Source: Sulfuritalea sp. (GTDB lineage Bacteria; Pseudomonadota; Gammaproteobacteria; Burkholderiales; Rhodocyclaceae). Taken from it: a DNA stretch of 46,351 nt. The position numbers and the translations under genes are program-made. Positions 29,116 to 37,754 of the stretch are shown in pieces (the stretch's first letter is position 1; each line of letters begins with the position of its first letter). The stretch spans positions 1 to 46,351 of the forward strand of contig WYAY01000048.1 of assembly GCA_011526165.1 (NCBI GenBank), read 5' to 3'. Below the pieces are notes generated by a model that had not been told where the DNA came from, searched no databases, and worked only from the letters and a program-made list of their open reading frames with translations.

Positions 29116-30261
29116 ATGTTCGCGATGATTACGACGGGCCGTATGGCCCGGCGCTGGCTGCTGCTTGCCATTTTGTTTTCAGCGGCCGTTGCGCAAGCCG
29201 ACCTGCAAGTCGCCCAGATCGCCCCGATGAGCGGTCCCATCGGCGAAGAGGGCAAGGCCTACAACCTCGGCATCAGCGTTGCGCTTGCAGCAGCCAACGC
29301 CCGCGGCGGAGTGGGCGGCCAAACCCTTACCCTCAAGACACTGGACGATGCGTACAACCCCGACCGTGCCATTGAACTGATCCGGGGCGAAGCCGGCGGC
29401 CGGACGCTGGCACTGCTGCTGCCGGTCGGCTCGCCGGCGATGACCCGGATACTCAAGGAGAAGGTGCTCGACTCCGTCAGGATACCGGTCGTCGGGGTGA
29501 TTCCCGGCGCGGAGCCGTTGCGCAAGCCGTCCAACCCCTATGTTTTCCATGTGCGGGCGGGCGATCTCGACCAGTATGGACGCATCATCGAGCGTGTCCT
29601 GACGATCGGCATGAAACGCGTCGCGGTCGTTCATGCCGACATCCCTTTCGGCAAGGCCGGACTGGCCGAAGTCGGACGGCTGCTCAAGGCGGCCGGGCAC
29701 GAGCTTACCGCATCCGCAGCCTTTCCAATCTCTGCCGAAATCGATTTCTCCGCGGTGCTCTCCACGTTGCGTCAGACCGTTCCGGATGTCGTCGTTCTGA
29801 TCAGCCCGGCGCAGCCGGCCGGTCAGTTCGTGCGCCAGTACCACGCGGCCGGCCTGGCTTCGCCGGTCATGACTCTATCCTACGGCCTGGCGGAAACCCT
29901 CTGCCGCATCGCCGGCAACGAGGCCGCAAGAGGGGTCGGCATCGCCCAGGTGTTTCCCAACGCGGGCAGTCCGACGATTCCATTGTCGAGGCGCTTCCAG
30001 GACGATTTCCGGCGTTTCGCGAAATCCGACACCGCGCCCACGCAGAGCCACTACGAAGGCTACGTCACCACCCTGGTCCTGATCGAGGGCTTGCGGCGTG
30101 CCGGGCCGAACCCGGGCCGGGAGAAGCTCTTGCAGGGACTGGAGTCGCTCAAGGACCTGGATCTCGGCGGCTTCGTGGTTGACTTTTCGGCCGGACGTCG
30201 CACCGGGTCCAGATACGTCGACATCGGCATCGTCAGCAAGAACTGCAAGCTGGTGTATTGA
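29116..30261 (+). CDS. Periplasmic substrate-binding protein, LivJ/LivK type (orphan)
   Basis: A 381-residue binding protein of the branched-chain amino acid ABC family. The signal peptide is MARRWLLLAILFSAAVAQA within the first 30 residues, then LQVAQIAPMSGPIGEEGKAYNLG, the standard first lobe. Similar proteins bind amino acids, amides or aromatic acids. No permease or ATPase genes are adjacent; instead a CoA ligase follows. CGGAGGAG precedes the ATG. It is a distant relative of the broken binding-protein gene at 36.2-37.0 kb. The ligand may be the substrate of the ligase next door. Confidence 0.9.
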   Translation: MFAMITTGRMARRWLLLAILFSAAVAQADLQVAQIAPMSGPIGEEGKAYNLGISVALAAANARGGVGGQTLTLKTLDDAYNPDRAIELIRGEAGGRTLALLLPVGSPAMTRILKEKVLDSVRIPVVGVIPGAEPLRKPSNPYVFHVRAGDLDQYGRIIERVLTIGMKRVAVVHADIPFGKAGLAEVGRLLKAAGHELTASAAFPISAEIDFSAVLSTLRQTVPDVVVLISPAQPAGQFVRQYHAAGLASPVMTLSYGLAETLCRIAGNEAARGVGIAQVFPNAGSPTIPLSRRFQDDFRRFAKSDTAPTQSHYEGYVTTLVLIEGLRRAGPNPGREKLLQGLESLKDLDLGGFVVDFSAGRRTGSRYVDIGIVSKNCKLVY

Positions 30262-30288
30262 ACGGCCTTGTTATCCGGACTCGATGCC

Positions 30289-31746
30289 ATGAGATCAATG
30301 ACAAGCATGAACGCTGCCGATCTGCTGCTGCGCGGAGCGCCAACGGCCGAGGCGATCGTTTCCCGGGAGGAAACGCTGAGCTACGCCGGGTTGCGCAACC
30401 GTGTGGCGCGCTCCGCCTTTCTTTGGCAGAGATACGGGCTGCGCCCCGGCAAGCGATGCGTGATTGGCCTGGTGGACGGCACCGACTGGGTGGCGGCTTT
30501 CCTCGGCGCAATCTGGATGGGGGGCGTTCCCATTGCGATCAGTCCGCGCACCGAGGCGTCGCTGATCCGCGACCTCATCGACGATTCCGGCGCCGAAGCC
30601 ATGCTGCTGGAGGACGAGAGTGCTGCCGCCGTGGGAGATTCCCGCGCCCTGGGCCGGCGTGAATGGCGCGAGCGCCTGGACGACTGCAGTGAGGAAGCCG
30701 TATTGCACAAGGCGAAGGCCGACGAGCCGGCTTTCTGGCTTTACTCCTCCGGCACCACCGGCAGGCCGAAGGGCATCGTCCATCACCATCGCGCAGCCGA
30801 TTGCGCCGACGCCTTTGCGCGCGAGGTGCTCGGCGCCACGCCGCAGGATCGTTTCTATTCGACTTCCAAGCTGTTCTTCGCCTACCCGCTGGCCAATGCC
30901 CTGTTCGCCGGATTGAGGCTGGGCGCCGCCGTCGTCCTGGATGCGGAATGGCCCAACCCGGATGCAGTGGCACGCAACATTTCGTGCTTCCGGCCGAGCT
31001 TGTTCTTCAGCGTGCCGACGCTGTATCGCCGCCTTCTCGAGGCCGGCGTGGATTTCACCGGGGTGCGTGCCGCCGTGTCTGCGGGCGAAGCCTGCCCGCC
31101 CGAGCTTGCCGAAGCCTGGCAGCGCGCCAGTCCGGCGCCGCTGGTCAATGGCTACGGCACGACGGAGACACTCTCCCTGATGCTGTACCGCACGCCGGAA
31201 ATGGATGGGCTGCAGCCGACCCCCCTGACCAGGGTCCAGGTTGACGAGGAGGAAGGGTTCCGCGACGGCGCCGGCCGCCTCTGGTTTTCCCATCCGGCCG
31301 TGGCAGGGGGGTATTCGCGTGTCGTCACGCACGACAGCGCGCGTTTCGGACCCGGGGGATTTTCGCCCGGCGACTTGTTTCGTGAGACGGCCGGCTCCAT
31401 GGGAAAAACCTGGCGCTTTGCAGGACGCTCCGACCAGCTCGTCAAGGTGTTCGGACGGTGGGTCGACACCGTGTCGCTCGAGCAGGCCATCGGCCAGCGT
31501 CTCGCAGGACAGGTCGAGGAATCCTGCATCGTTCCGGTCGGCGGCGGCGAGGGCAGCATGATTTCCCTGCATTTGTTCGCCGTTCCGGGCGCGCGCGATC
31601 CGGCCGAAGCCGGACGGATCATTGATGAGGCGCTGGCCGGATTGCCCGCCTACCTCAGACCAGAGGCGGTTCATCTGCTGGCGGACCTGCCTCGAACGGA
31701 AACGGGCAAGTTGCGCCGCGCCGAGTTGAGCAAGCTGGCACGTTAG
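30289..31746 (+). CDS. Benzoate-CoA-ligase-like acyl-CoA synthetase
   Basis: About 485 residues, AMP-forming ligase. Motifs are FWLYSSGTTGRPKGIVHHH (P-loop), NGYGTTETL, WRFAGRSDQLVKVFGRWVDTVSLEQAI (hinge and C-domain) and PRTETGKLRRAEL with the adenylating lysine. The closest resemblance is to benzoate/4-hydroxybenzoate-CoA ligases, which start aromatic acid breakdown. The start is uncertain: an in-frame TTG at 30268 and ATGs at 30289, 30298 and 30307 all lack a good ribosome-binding site; I give the first ATG. It lies 27 bases after the binding-protein gene and is probably cotranscribed. Confidence 0.88.
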   Translation: MRSMTSMNAADLLLRGAPTAEAIVSREETLSYAGLRNRVARSAFLWQRYGLRPGKRCVIGLVDGTDWVAAFLGAIWMGGVPIAISPRTEASLIRDLIDDSGAEAMLLEDESAAAVGDSRALGRREWRERLDDCSEEAVLHKAKADEPAFWLYSSGTTGRPKGIVHHHRAADCADAFAREVLGATPQDRFYSTSKLFFAYPLANALFAGLRLGAAVVLDAEWPNPDAVARNISCFRPSLFFSVPTLYRRLLEAGVDFTGVRAAVSAGEACPPELAEAWQRASPAPLVNGYGTTETLSLMLYRTPEMDGLQPTPLTRVQVDEEEGFRDGAGRLWFSHPAVAGGYSRVVTHDSARFGPGGFSPGDLFRETAGSMGKTWRFAGRSDQLVKVFGRWVDTVSLEQAIGQRLAGQVEESCIVPVGGGEGSMISLHLFAVPGARDPAEAGRIIDEALAGLPAYLRPEAVHLLADLPRTETGKLRRAELSKLAR

Positions 31747-31912
31747 ACACTGCGCGGGAGGCGCTGCATCTGTTGCATGCTAGGATGTGCGACGAGACGG
31801 CAAAGGTTCGTCAGTCAATCAATAATATTGACGGCAGTGAGTTATCTGGGGGGAGGTGCGTCCTTGCAATTCCGTAACGTGCAGACGAGCGCCTGTCTTG
31901 ACCACAGCTGCC

Positions 31913-31941
31913 TTGCGGTTGTATGCCGAATCTGTTAGAAA
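31913..31941 (+). promoter_or_regulatory. Possible promoter of the TRAP operon
   Basis: TTGCGG (31913-31918) and TAGAAA (31936-31941) with 17-base spacing, 85 bases before dctP. The surrounding 280-base gap (31747-32026) is AT-rich in its second half and shows no gene. Confidence 0.45.
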
Positions 31942-32026
31942 GCCAATTGTTAGTAGATCAACATAAGAGCGCAGATTGATAGTTCGAGCGCCGACCGTCA
32001 TCAACCGAAGAAATAGAGGAGGCAAC

Positions 32027-33055
32027 ATGAAAATCATTCGCAAACTGCTGGCGGTCGCCCTCGGCGCCGTGGCCTGGCAGGCGGCGCATGCCGCCGACGT
32101 GACGCTGCGCTTCCACCAGTTCCTGCCGCCGCAGGCGACGGTGCCCTCCAAAGCCATCGTGCCCTGGGCGCAGAAAGTCGAGAAGGAGAGCGGCGGGCGC
32201 ATCAAGATCCAGCACTTCCCGAGCATGCAGCTGGGCGGCAAGGCACCCGAGCTGTTCGACCAGGCCAAGAACGGCGTCGCCGACATCGTTTGGACCGTGC
32301 TCGGCTATACGCCGGGCCGCTTCCCGAAGTCCGAGGTGTTCGAGCTGCCCTTCTTCAGCGGCCTGGCCGAGCCCGCCTCGCGCGCCTTCCAGGAGTACGT
32401 CGAAAAGCACTCGATGGACGAGTTCAAGGACGTCAAGGTCATCGCGGTGCACGTGCACGGCCCCGGCCTGATCCACAGCAAGGACCCGATCACCCGGTTG
32501 GAGGACTTCAAGGGCGTGAAGGTGCGCGGCGGCTCGCGCATCACCAACATCATGCTCGAGCAGCTCGGCGCCACGCCGGTCGGCATGCCGGTGCCGGCCG
32601 TCACCGAGGCGCTGTCCAAGGGCGTCATCACCGCCACGACGATCCCGTGGGAAGTCACCCCGGCGCTGAAGGTGCAGCAGCTCGTCAAGAACCACACCGG
32701 TTTTGCCGGTGAGCAGGGCCTGTACACCCAGACCTTCGTGGTGGCCATGAACAAGGCTGCCTACGACAAGCTGCCGGCCGACCTGAAGAAGGTGATCGAC
32801 GCCAACAGCGGCGCCGATACGGCGGCCATGTTCGGGCGGGCGATGGACGAGGGCGACAAGGTCGGCCTGGGCTTGGCCCAGAAGGCGGGCAACAAGATCC
32901 ACATGCTCGATGCCGTGGAAACCCAGACCTGGCGGCGTACCGCCGCCGCCGTGCGCGGCATCTGGTACAAGGAAGTGGGCGGCAAGGGCATCGACGGCCC
33001 GAAGCTGGCGGCCGCGGCCGAAGCCCTCATCGAGAAACACAACAAGAAGAAGTAA
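32027..33055 (+). CDS. dctP: TRAP transporter substrate-binding protein (DctP family)
   Basis: A 342-residue periplasmic protein. The signal peptide is MKIIRKLLAVALGAVAWQAAHA, then VTLRFHQFLPP as in DctP proteins. GVKVRGGSRITNIMLEQLGA contains the conserved arginine that binds the substrate carboxylate. GAGGAGG lies 6 bases before the ATG at 32027, which fixes the start. TRAP systems use a sodium gradient to import organic acids. The ligand cannot be told from sequence; the neighbourhood suggests a carboxylic acid degraded through CoA esters. Confidence 0.93.
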   Translation: MKIIRKLLAVALGAVAWQAAHAADVTLRFHQFLPPQATVPSKAIVPWAQKVEKESGGRIKIQHFPSMQLGGKAPELFDQAKNGVADIVWTVLGYTPGRFPKSEVFELPFFSGLAEPASRAFQEYVEKHSMDEFKDVKVIAVHVHGPGLIHSKDPITRLEDFKGVKVRGGSRITNIMLEQLGATPVGMPVPAVTEALSKGVITATTIPWEVTPALKVQQLVKNHTGFAGEQGLYTQTFVVAMNKAAYDKLPADLKKVIDANSGADTAAMFGRAMDEGDKVGLGLAQKAGNKIHMLDAVETQTWRRTAAAVRGIWYKEVGGKGIDGPKLAAAAEALIEKHNKKK

Positions 33056-33071
33056 GCCTGTCACGGCCTGT

Positions 33072-33097
33072 CGGTGCAGCAGCGAACTGTTGCACCG
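33072..33097 (+). promoter_or_regulatory. Intercistronic hairpin between dctP and dctQ
   Basis: CGGTGCAGCAG (33072-33082), loop CGAA, CTGTTGCACCG (33087-33097) form an 11-bp stem with one G-U pair and no following T run. It would protect the 3' end of dctP mRNA or slow transcription, giving more binding protein than permease. Confidence 0.55.
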
Positions 33098-33117
33098 GCG
33101 GGCCGACTCTCTGAACA

Positions 33118-33636
33118 ATGAGCAAACTCCTTTATGATCTGAGCCGGGCGCTGGCCTGGTTCGGCGGCGCCGCACTGACCCTGGTGGCGCTCCTCAGCGT
33201 CGTCAGCATCGCCGGACGCGCCCTCAGTTCCTTCGGCCTCGGCCCGGTGCCGGGCGACTTCGAACTGGTCGAGGCCGGCACTGCTCTGGCCGTGTTCTGC
33301 TTCCTGCCCTGGTGCCACCTGCGGCGCAGCCATGCCGATGTCAGCATGTTCTGGCACGCCTACCCGGCACCGATGCGCCGCGGCCTGCAACTGCTCAGCG
33401 ACACGATCATGCTAGCGGTCTGGCTGCTGCTGGTCTGGCGCATGGGCGTTGCCATGCTGGACTACAAGGCCAATGGCGAAGTGAGCTTCATCCTGCAGAT
33501 GCCGGTCTGGTGGGGCTTTGCCGCCTCGATGCTGCCGGCCGTGTTCGGCTGCGTGGTGTATGCCTGGAGGCTGATCGAAACCCTCGGCCTGGCGAAACCG
33601 CCGGCGGGCTTCAAGACCGCCGAGGGGGAACACTGA
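33118..33636 (+). CDS. dctQ: TRAP transporter small permease subunit (DctQ family)
   Basis: A 172-residue protein with four predicted transmembrane helices (about 10-32, 47-65, 90-112, 130-152), the normal DctQ length. FCFLPWCHLRRSHADVSMFW is the conserved second-helix region. Its stop overlaps the dctM start (TGATG), so the two permease subunits are cotranslated. Confidence 0.9.
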   Translation: MSKLLYDLSRALAWFGGAALTLVALLSVVSIAGRALSSFGLGPVPGDFELVEAGTALAVFCFLPWCHLRRSHADVSMFWHAYPAPMRRGLQLLSDTIMLAVWLLLVWRMGVAMLDYKANGEVSFILQMPVWWGFAASMLPAVFGCVVYAWRLIETLGLAKPPAGFKTAEGEH

Positions 33637-34952
33637 TGGACGCGCTGACGCTGGCCGCCTGGTCGTTCCCCGTCCTGCTGGTGCTGATATTCCTGCGCGT
33701 GCCGATCGGCCTGTCGATGCTGCTGCTCGGCCTGATCGGCTCCTGGCTGGTCTATGGCAGCGCCGGCCCGCTGCTCAACCAGATGAACACGCTGGCCTAC
33801 AGCCAGTTCTCCAGCCACTCCCTGTCGATCGTGCCACTGTTTCTGCTGATGGGCCAGTTCGCCGCCCTGGGCGGCATGTCGCAGGCCCTGTTCAAGGCCG
33901 CCGAGGCCTTCATCGGCCACCGCAAGGGCGGCGTCGGCATGGCCGCCATCGGCGCCTGCGCCGGCTTCGGCTCGATCTGCGGCTCTTCGCTCGCCACGGC
34001 GGCGACGATGGGCCAGGTCTCGTTGCCGGAGCTGCGCCGCGCCGGCTACTCGGGGGCGCTGTCGACCGGCCTGCTGGCCGCCGGCGGCACGCTCGGCATC
34101 CTCATACCGCCATCCATCGTGCTCGTCATCTACGCCATCCTGGCCGAGCAAAACATCGCCAAGCTGTTCGCCGCCGCCTTCGTGCCGGGCATCATCGCTG
34201 CGCTGGGCTACATGCTGGTGATCGCCATCTTCGTGCGCGTGGTGCCCGGCTCGGCCGGACACGTGCCGCCGATGCCCTGGCCGGAGCGCCTGCGCGCTGC
34301 GCGGGCGGTGTGGCCGGTGGTGGCCATTTTCGTCACCGTGATCGGCGGCATCTACACCGGCATCTTCACGCCGACCGAGGGCGCCGCCGTCGGCGCCGCC
34401 TCGGCCGGCCTGCTGGCCTGGGTCAGGGGCGGCCTGGGAGGCGGCAATCTGCTGCGCGCCTTCGAGGCCACGGCCGGCGGTACCGCCATGGTGTTCATGA
34501 TCGTGCTCGGCGCGGCCGCCTACAACACATTCCTCGCCCTGTCGATGCTGCCGCAGGAGCTGGCGGCCTGGGTCGGCGCGCAGGGGCTGAGCCCCTATGC
34601 CGTGCTGGGGCTGATCATCCTTTTCTACCTGATTTTCGGCTGCGTGATGGATTCGCTCTCGATGATCCTGCTGACCATCCCGATCTTCTTCCCGATGGTC
34701 TCCGGCATGGACTTCGGACTGAATCCGGAAGAATTGGCGATCTGGTTCGGCGTGCTGGTGCTGATCGTCGTCGAGGTCGGACTGATCACGCCGCCGGTGG
34801 GCATGAACCTCTTCGTCATCCAGTCGATGGCGCCCGGCGTGTCGATCCGCGAGACCTACCGCGGCGTGCTGCCCTTCGTCGTCAGCGATCTCGTCCGGGT
34901 CGTCATTCTGGTGGCGTTCCCGTCGATCACGCTATTCATCCTGCGGTTGTAA
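33636..34952 (+). CDS. dctM: TRAP transporter large permease subunit (DctM family)
   Basis: A 438-residue, roughly 12-helix protein: VPIGLSMLLLGLIGSW, GGVGMAAIGACAGFGSICGSSLATAATMG and LITPPVGMNLFVIQSMAPGVS are DctM signatures. The ATG at 33636 overlaps the dctQ stop. It forms the sodium-coupled channel of the importer. Its last 21 bases overlap the end of the convergent rbgA-like gene. Confidence 0.94.
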   Translation: MDALTLAAWSFPVLLVLIFLRVPIGLSMLLLGLIGSWLVYGSAGPLLNQMNTLAYSQFSSHSLSIVPLFLLMGQFAALGGMSQALFKAAEAFIGHRKGGVGMAAIGACAGFGSICGSSLATAATMGQVSLPELRRAGYSGALSTGLLAAGGTLGILIPPSIVLVIYAILAEQNIAKLFAAAFVPGIIAALGYMLVIAIFVRVVPGSAGHVPPMPWPERLRAARAVWPVVAIFVTVIGGIYTGIFTPTEGAAVGAASAGLLAWVRGGLGGGNLLRAFEATAGGTAMVFMIVLGAAAYNTFLALSMLPQELAAWVGAQGLSPYAVLGLIILFYLIFGCVMDSLSMILLTIPIFFPMVSGMDFGLNPEELAIWFGVLVLIVVEVGLITPPVGMNLFVIQSMAPGVSIRETYRGVLPFVVSDLVRVVILVAFPSITLFILRL

Positions 34953-35834
34953 TCCGCCGGCCGGGGGCGCCGTCGCCAGCATGACGGCGCGGCTCTCGGG
35001 CGTTTCCAGGCTGATGCGGCCGAGCTTGCCGCCGCGGAAGTCCGTGAGCAGGATCATCGCGGCCTTTTCCAAATCCAGTTCCCCGGCGTGGCGGCCCTTG
35101 GCGATGCAGCCGCGCCTCTTCGCGATGGCTTCGACGATGCCGACGCCATCCAGACCTTCGAAGTCGATGCCGTAGCGCGCGGCGAGCAGGTCCGGGTAAC
35201 GCCGCAGCAGCAGCCCGGCCAGGAAAATCCCCACTTCCGAATCGATGACGGCGTTGCGGCCGATGGCGTGGCAGGCGGCGAGCATGAAGCCGTCGCTGTC
35301 GTGTTCGATCTTCGGCCACATCAGGCCCGGCGTGTCGGTGATCGTCATCGTCGGGCCGAGGTCGTGGCTCATCTGCGTCTTGGTCACTGCCGGCTCGTCG
35401 CCGACGGCGGCGACGCGGCGCTTGAGCAGGGCGTTCATCAGGGTCGACTTGCCGACGTTGGGGATGCCCATGATGAGCATGCGCAGCGGCTTGAAGGTGT
35501 CCTTGCGGTGCGGCGCCAGGGTCTTGCACAGGGCCGGCACGCGCGCGGCCTCGCCCGGCTGCTTGCAGGCGATCGCCACCGCCTTGACGTTGGGCTGGCC
35601 GTTATAGAAATCGAGCCAGGCCCGGGTCACGTCCGGGTCGGCGAGGTCGGCCTTGTTGAGCAGCTTGAGGCAGGGGCGCTGGCGGTGCAGGCGCAGCTCG
35701 CGGATCATCGGGTTGCTGCTCGCCTCCGGCAGGCGCGCGTCGCAGACCTCGATCACCACGTCGGTCAGCGCCAGGGTCTTGGCGGCTTCCTTGCGGGCCG
35801 AGGTCATGTGGCCGGGGAACCACTGGATGGTCAT
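34932..35834 (-). CDS. Ribosome-assembly GTPase RbgA/YlqF-like
   Basis: A 300-residue circularly permuted GTPase. MTIQWFPGHMTSARKE is the typical N-terminus, NKADLAD is G4, GIPNVGKSTLMNAL is G1, and DTPGLMWPK is G3; G4 precedes G1, which defines the permuted class. It assists large-subunit assembly in relatives. It is cotranscribed with the S4 protein gene 16 bases upstream. Confidence 0.92.
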   Translation of the reverse strand: MTIQWFPGHMTSARKEAAKTLALTDVVIEVCDARLPEASSNPMIRELRLHRQRPCLKLLNKADLADPDVTRAWLDFYNGQPNVKAVAIACKQPGEAARVPALCKTLAPHRKDTFKPLRMLIMGIPNVGKSTLMNALLKRRVAAVGDEPAVTKTQMSHDLGPTMTITDTPGLMWPKIEHDSDGFMLAACHAIGRNAVIDSEVGIFLAGLLLRRYPDLLAARYGIDFEGLDGVGIVEAIAKRRGCIAKGRHAGELDLEKAAMILLTDFRGGKLGRISLETPESRAVMLATAPPAGGLQPQDE

Positions 35835-35850
35835 GGGCGGGTTGGTCCGG

Positions 35851-36087
35851 TCAGGGTTGATGGGCTGCGTCGGCGGCGACGACGCGGACTTCCTCGTCCG
35901 CGAAGCGCACCACCGCGCCCGCCCGCAGCTTGCGGCGGATGCGGGTCTCGACTTCGCCGTCCACGGCGACGGCGCCCTCAGCGATCAGGGCCTTGGCGGC
36001 GCCGCCGGAGGGCACCAGGCCGAGCAGCTTGAGCAGGTCGTTGAGGGGGATGAATTCGCCCCGGAGTGCAAAGCGGTGAACGGTCAT
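35851..36087 (-). CDS. S4-domain RNA-binding protein (YbcJ-like)
   Basis: A 78-residue protein made of a single S4 RNA-binding fold: FIPLNDLLKLLGLVPSGGAAKALIAEGAVAVDGEVETRIRRKLRAGAVV. Length and sequence agree with YbcJ-type proteins, which are linked to ribosome function. It precedes the RbgA-like GTPase, which supports a ribosomal role. Confidence 0.9.
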   Translation of the reverse strand: MTVHRFALRGEFIPLNDLLKLLGLVPSGGAAKALIAEGAVAVDGEVETRIRRKLRAGAVVRFADEEVRVVAADAAHQP

Positions 36088-36156
36088 GGTGCGCGATTAT
36101 AGTCGCGCCGGCATGCCCGCCGTGCCTGCTTCAGGAAGGCAATTGCGCCGGACGGC

Positions 36157-36202
36157 AAAAGTCAGTCCCCGCAGCACGGCGAGTCCGCGCTGCAGGGCTG
36201 AC
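36157..36202 (+). repeat. REP-like element, copy C (complete hairpin)
   Basis: After AAAA, the segment 36161-36202 is a long imperfect hairpin: GTCAG, CCC, GCAGC and CGG on the left pair with CCG, GCTGC, GGG and CTGAC on the right around a CGAGT loop. It shares its 5' half with the elements at 11157, 19294 and 37236. It lies between the S4 gene and the broken binding-protein gene. Confidence 0.65.
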
Positions 36203-36221
36203 GTGTCGCTCAGCGCAGGAA

Positions 36222-36962
36222 CTACCCGTCTCGCCCGATGATGGTCAGGTCGACGTAGCTCGAGCCGCTGCGGCTGGCCGGGCCGTAGCCGACGGCGTAG
36301 CCGCCCAGGTCGTAGTGCTGCATGCCTTCCAGCGCCGCCAGGTATTTCTCGCGCGTCAGGTCCTTGCCGGCGCGGCGCAGCGCTTCCACCGCCACTTTCG
36401 CCACGACCTGCTGGTATTCGCGCACCAGCGGCAGGGTGGCGCGCCAGGGCGAGGGCGCCGCCTGGGCGACGCCGCCGCCGTGCGCGTCCTGGCCGAGGTC
36501 GGCCCAGAGCTGCTTCGGGTTGGTCACCGACAGGCAATAGAAGGCGGGGCGCTGGCCGCGCTTGAGCACCTCCTTGATGAACGACGTGGTGCCCTTGCCG
36601 GAGCTGGCGATGATGATGGCGGAGGGGTTGCCCTTCAGCACCGCTTCGGCGGCGGGCACGGCCTCTTCCAGCTTGGCGATGTTGAAGGCGCCGACCGACA
36701 CCGGCTTCATCTGGCGCTTGCCGAGCGCTTCGACGGCGGCCTGCAGGCCGGCCTTGCCGAAGTGGTCGTCCTGGTAGACGACGGCGATTTCCTTGACGCC
36801 GGTCGACGTCAGCTGTTCGACCATCTTCTCGGTCTCGTCGGCATAGGAAGCCCGCGTGAAGAAGAGGTAGCGGAACCTGGCGGGATCGCGCAGCACCGTG
36901 GCGCCGGAGTAGGGCCCGACGAGCGGGATGTCGTTCTGGTGCACCAGCGGATAGATGGCGGC
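36222..36962 (-). pseudogene. 5'-truncated ABC substrate-binding protein (LivK type)
   Basis: The last about 245 residues of a branched-chain-amino-acid-type binding protein are present (IYPLVHQNDIPLVGPYSGA to SYVDLTIIGRDG), but the signal peptide and roughly the first 115 residues of lobe 1 are missing. Homology stops at about 36957-36962, where the opposite strand turns into a glycine-zipper gene. An open frame continues to an ATG at 37058 by reading antisense through that gene (MAGIGTADGAEHQ), but it supplies no export signal, so a functional periplasmic protein is unlikely. The surviving part shows no internal stop or frameshift, suggesting a recent event or an assembly join. Confidence 0.75.
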
Positions 36963-37226
36963 GTCGTCGGCCTCGGCGTCGGCAGCATGATCGGCAAAGG
37001 CACCGGGCGCGATGTCGCCTTGGTGCTCGGCGCCATCGGCGGTGCCTATGCCGGCCACAAGGTTCAGCAGCGCTACGCGAAACCCGTGGGTGGCCAGCAG
37101 ATCGTCGTGCGCACCACCACCGGCGTACTGGTCACGATCACGCAGCCGGCCAACATGAGCCTGGCCGTCGGCCAGAACGTGACGATCCAGGGCAGCGGTG
37201 AAGACGCCCGCGTCGTGCCACGTTAA
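36957..37226 (+). pseudogene. 5'-truncated glycine-zipper outer-membrane lipoprotein
   Basis: The C-terminal about 89 residues of a protein with a glycine-zipper 2TM motif (GGVVGLGVGSMIGKGTGRDV, GAIGGAYAGHKV) and a beta-rich tail ending VTIQGSGEDARVVPR. It resembles SlyB/PcpA-type outer-membrane lipoproteins. The start codon, lipoprotein signal and first zipper half are absent; upstream of about 36957 the frame is antisense to the binding-protein fragment. The TAA is at 37224-37226. Confidence 0.7.
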
Positions 37227-37235
37227 TCCACGCCG

Positions 37236-37279
37236 GTCAGCTGGTCTTGCAGCGACGGTGCGCCGCCGGGACTGACTTC
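37236..37279 (-). repeat. REP-like element, copy D (inverted)
   Basis: Read on the minus strand it starts GAAGTCAGTCCCGGC and ends GCTGAC, with CGCTGCA before the end, matching the length (41 bases from GTCAG to CTGAC, 37236-37276) and ends of copy C. It is inverted relative to copy C and lies between the glycine-zipper fragment and the MaoC gene. Confidence 0.55.
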
Positions 37280-37290
37280 ATGTCGGGACG

Positions 37291-37752
37291 TCAGGCGTAG
37301 CGCCGCGCGATCATCTCGGCGACGCAGGCGGGCTTGTGCTGGCCTTCGATCTCGATCAGGGCGTGCCAGGTGTACTGGATGCCGCCGGGGATGTCTTCCA
37401 GGCGGGCGAGGGTGAAGCGGGTGCGGATGCGGTCGCCGGCGCGCACCGGGGCGGAGAAGCGCACGCGGTTGAGGCCGTAGTTGATGCTCATGCGGCCGCC
37501 CTGCACGTCGAGCGTCTCCATCATCATGTGCGGCAGCAGCGAGAGCGTCAGATAGCCGTGGGCGATGGTCGTGCCGAAGGGCGATTCGGCCTTGGCGCGC
37601 ACGGGGTCGACGTGGATCCACTGGTGGTCTCCGGTGGCGTCGGCGAAGCGGTCGATGCGGTCCTGGTCGACGGTGAGCCAGTCGCTCGTGGCGACCTCCT
37701 TGCCGACCCACTGCTTGAGTTCTTCCGGGTTTTTGATGGTGATTTTGGCCAT
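37291..37752 (-). CDS. MaoC-like dehydratase (hot-dog fold)
   Basis: A 153-residue hydratase 2-type protein. DRIDRFADATGDHQWIHVDP holds the catalytic Asp/His pair of the (R)-hydratase motif, and FGTTIAHGYLTLSLLP is the conserved helix. These enzymes hydrate trans-2-enoyl-CoA to (R)-3-hydroxyacyl-CoA. The ATG lies two bases after the stop of the hydrolase gene. It is the last gene of the long minus-strand acyl-CoA operon. Confidence 0.9.
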   Translation of the reverse strand: MAKITIKNPEELKQWVGKEVATSDWLTVDQDRIDRFADATGDHQWIHVDPVRAKAESPFGTTIAHGYLTLSLLPHMMMETLDVQGGRMSINYGLNRVRFSAPVRAGDRIRTRFTLARLEDIPGGIQYTWHALIEIEGQHKPACVAEMIARRYA

Positions 37753-37754
37753 GC

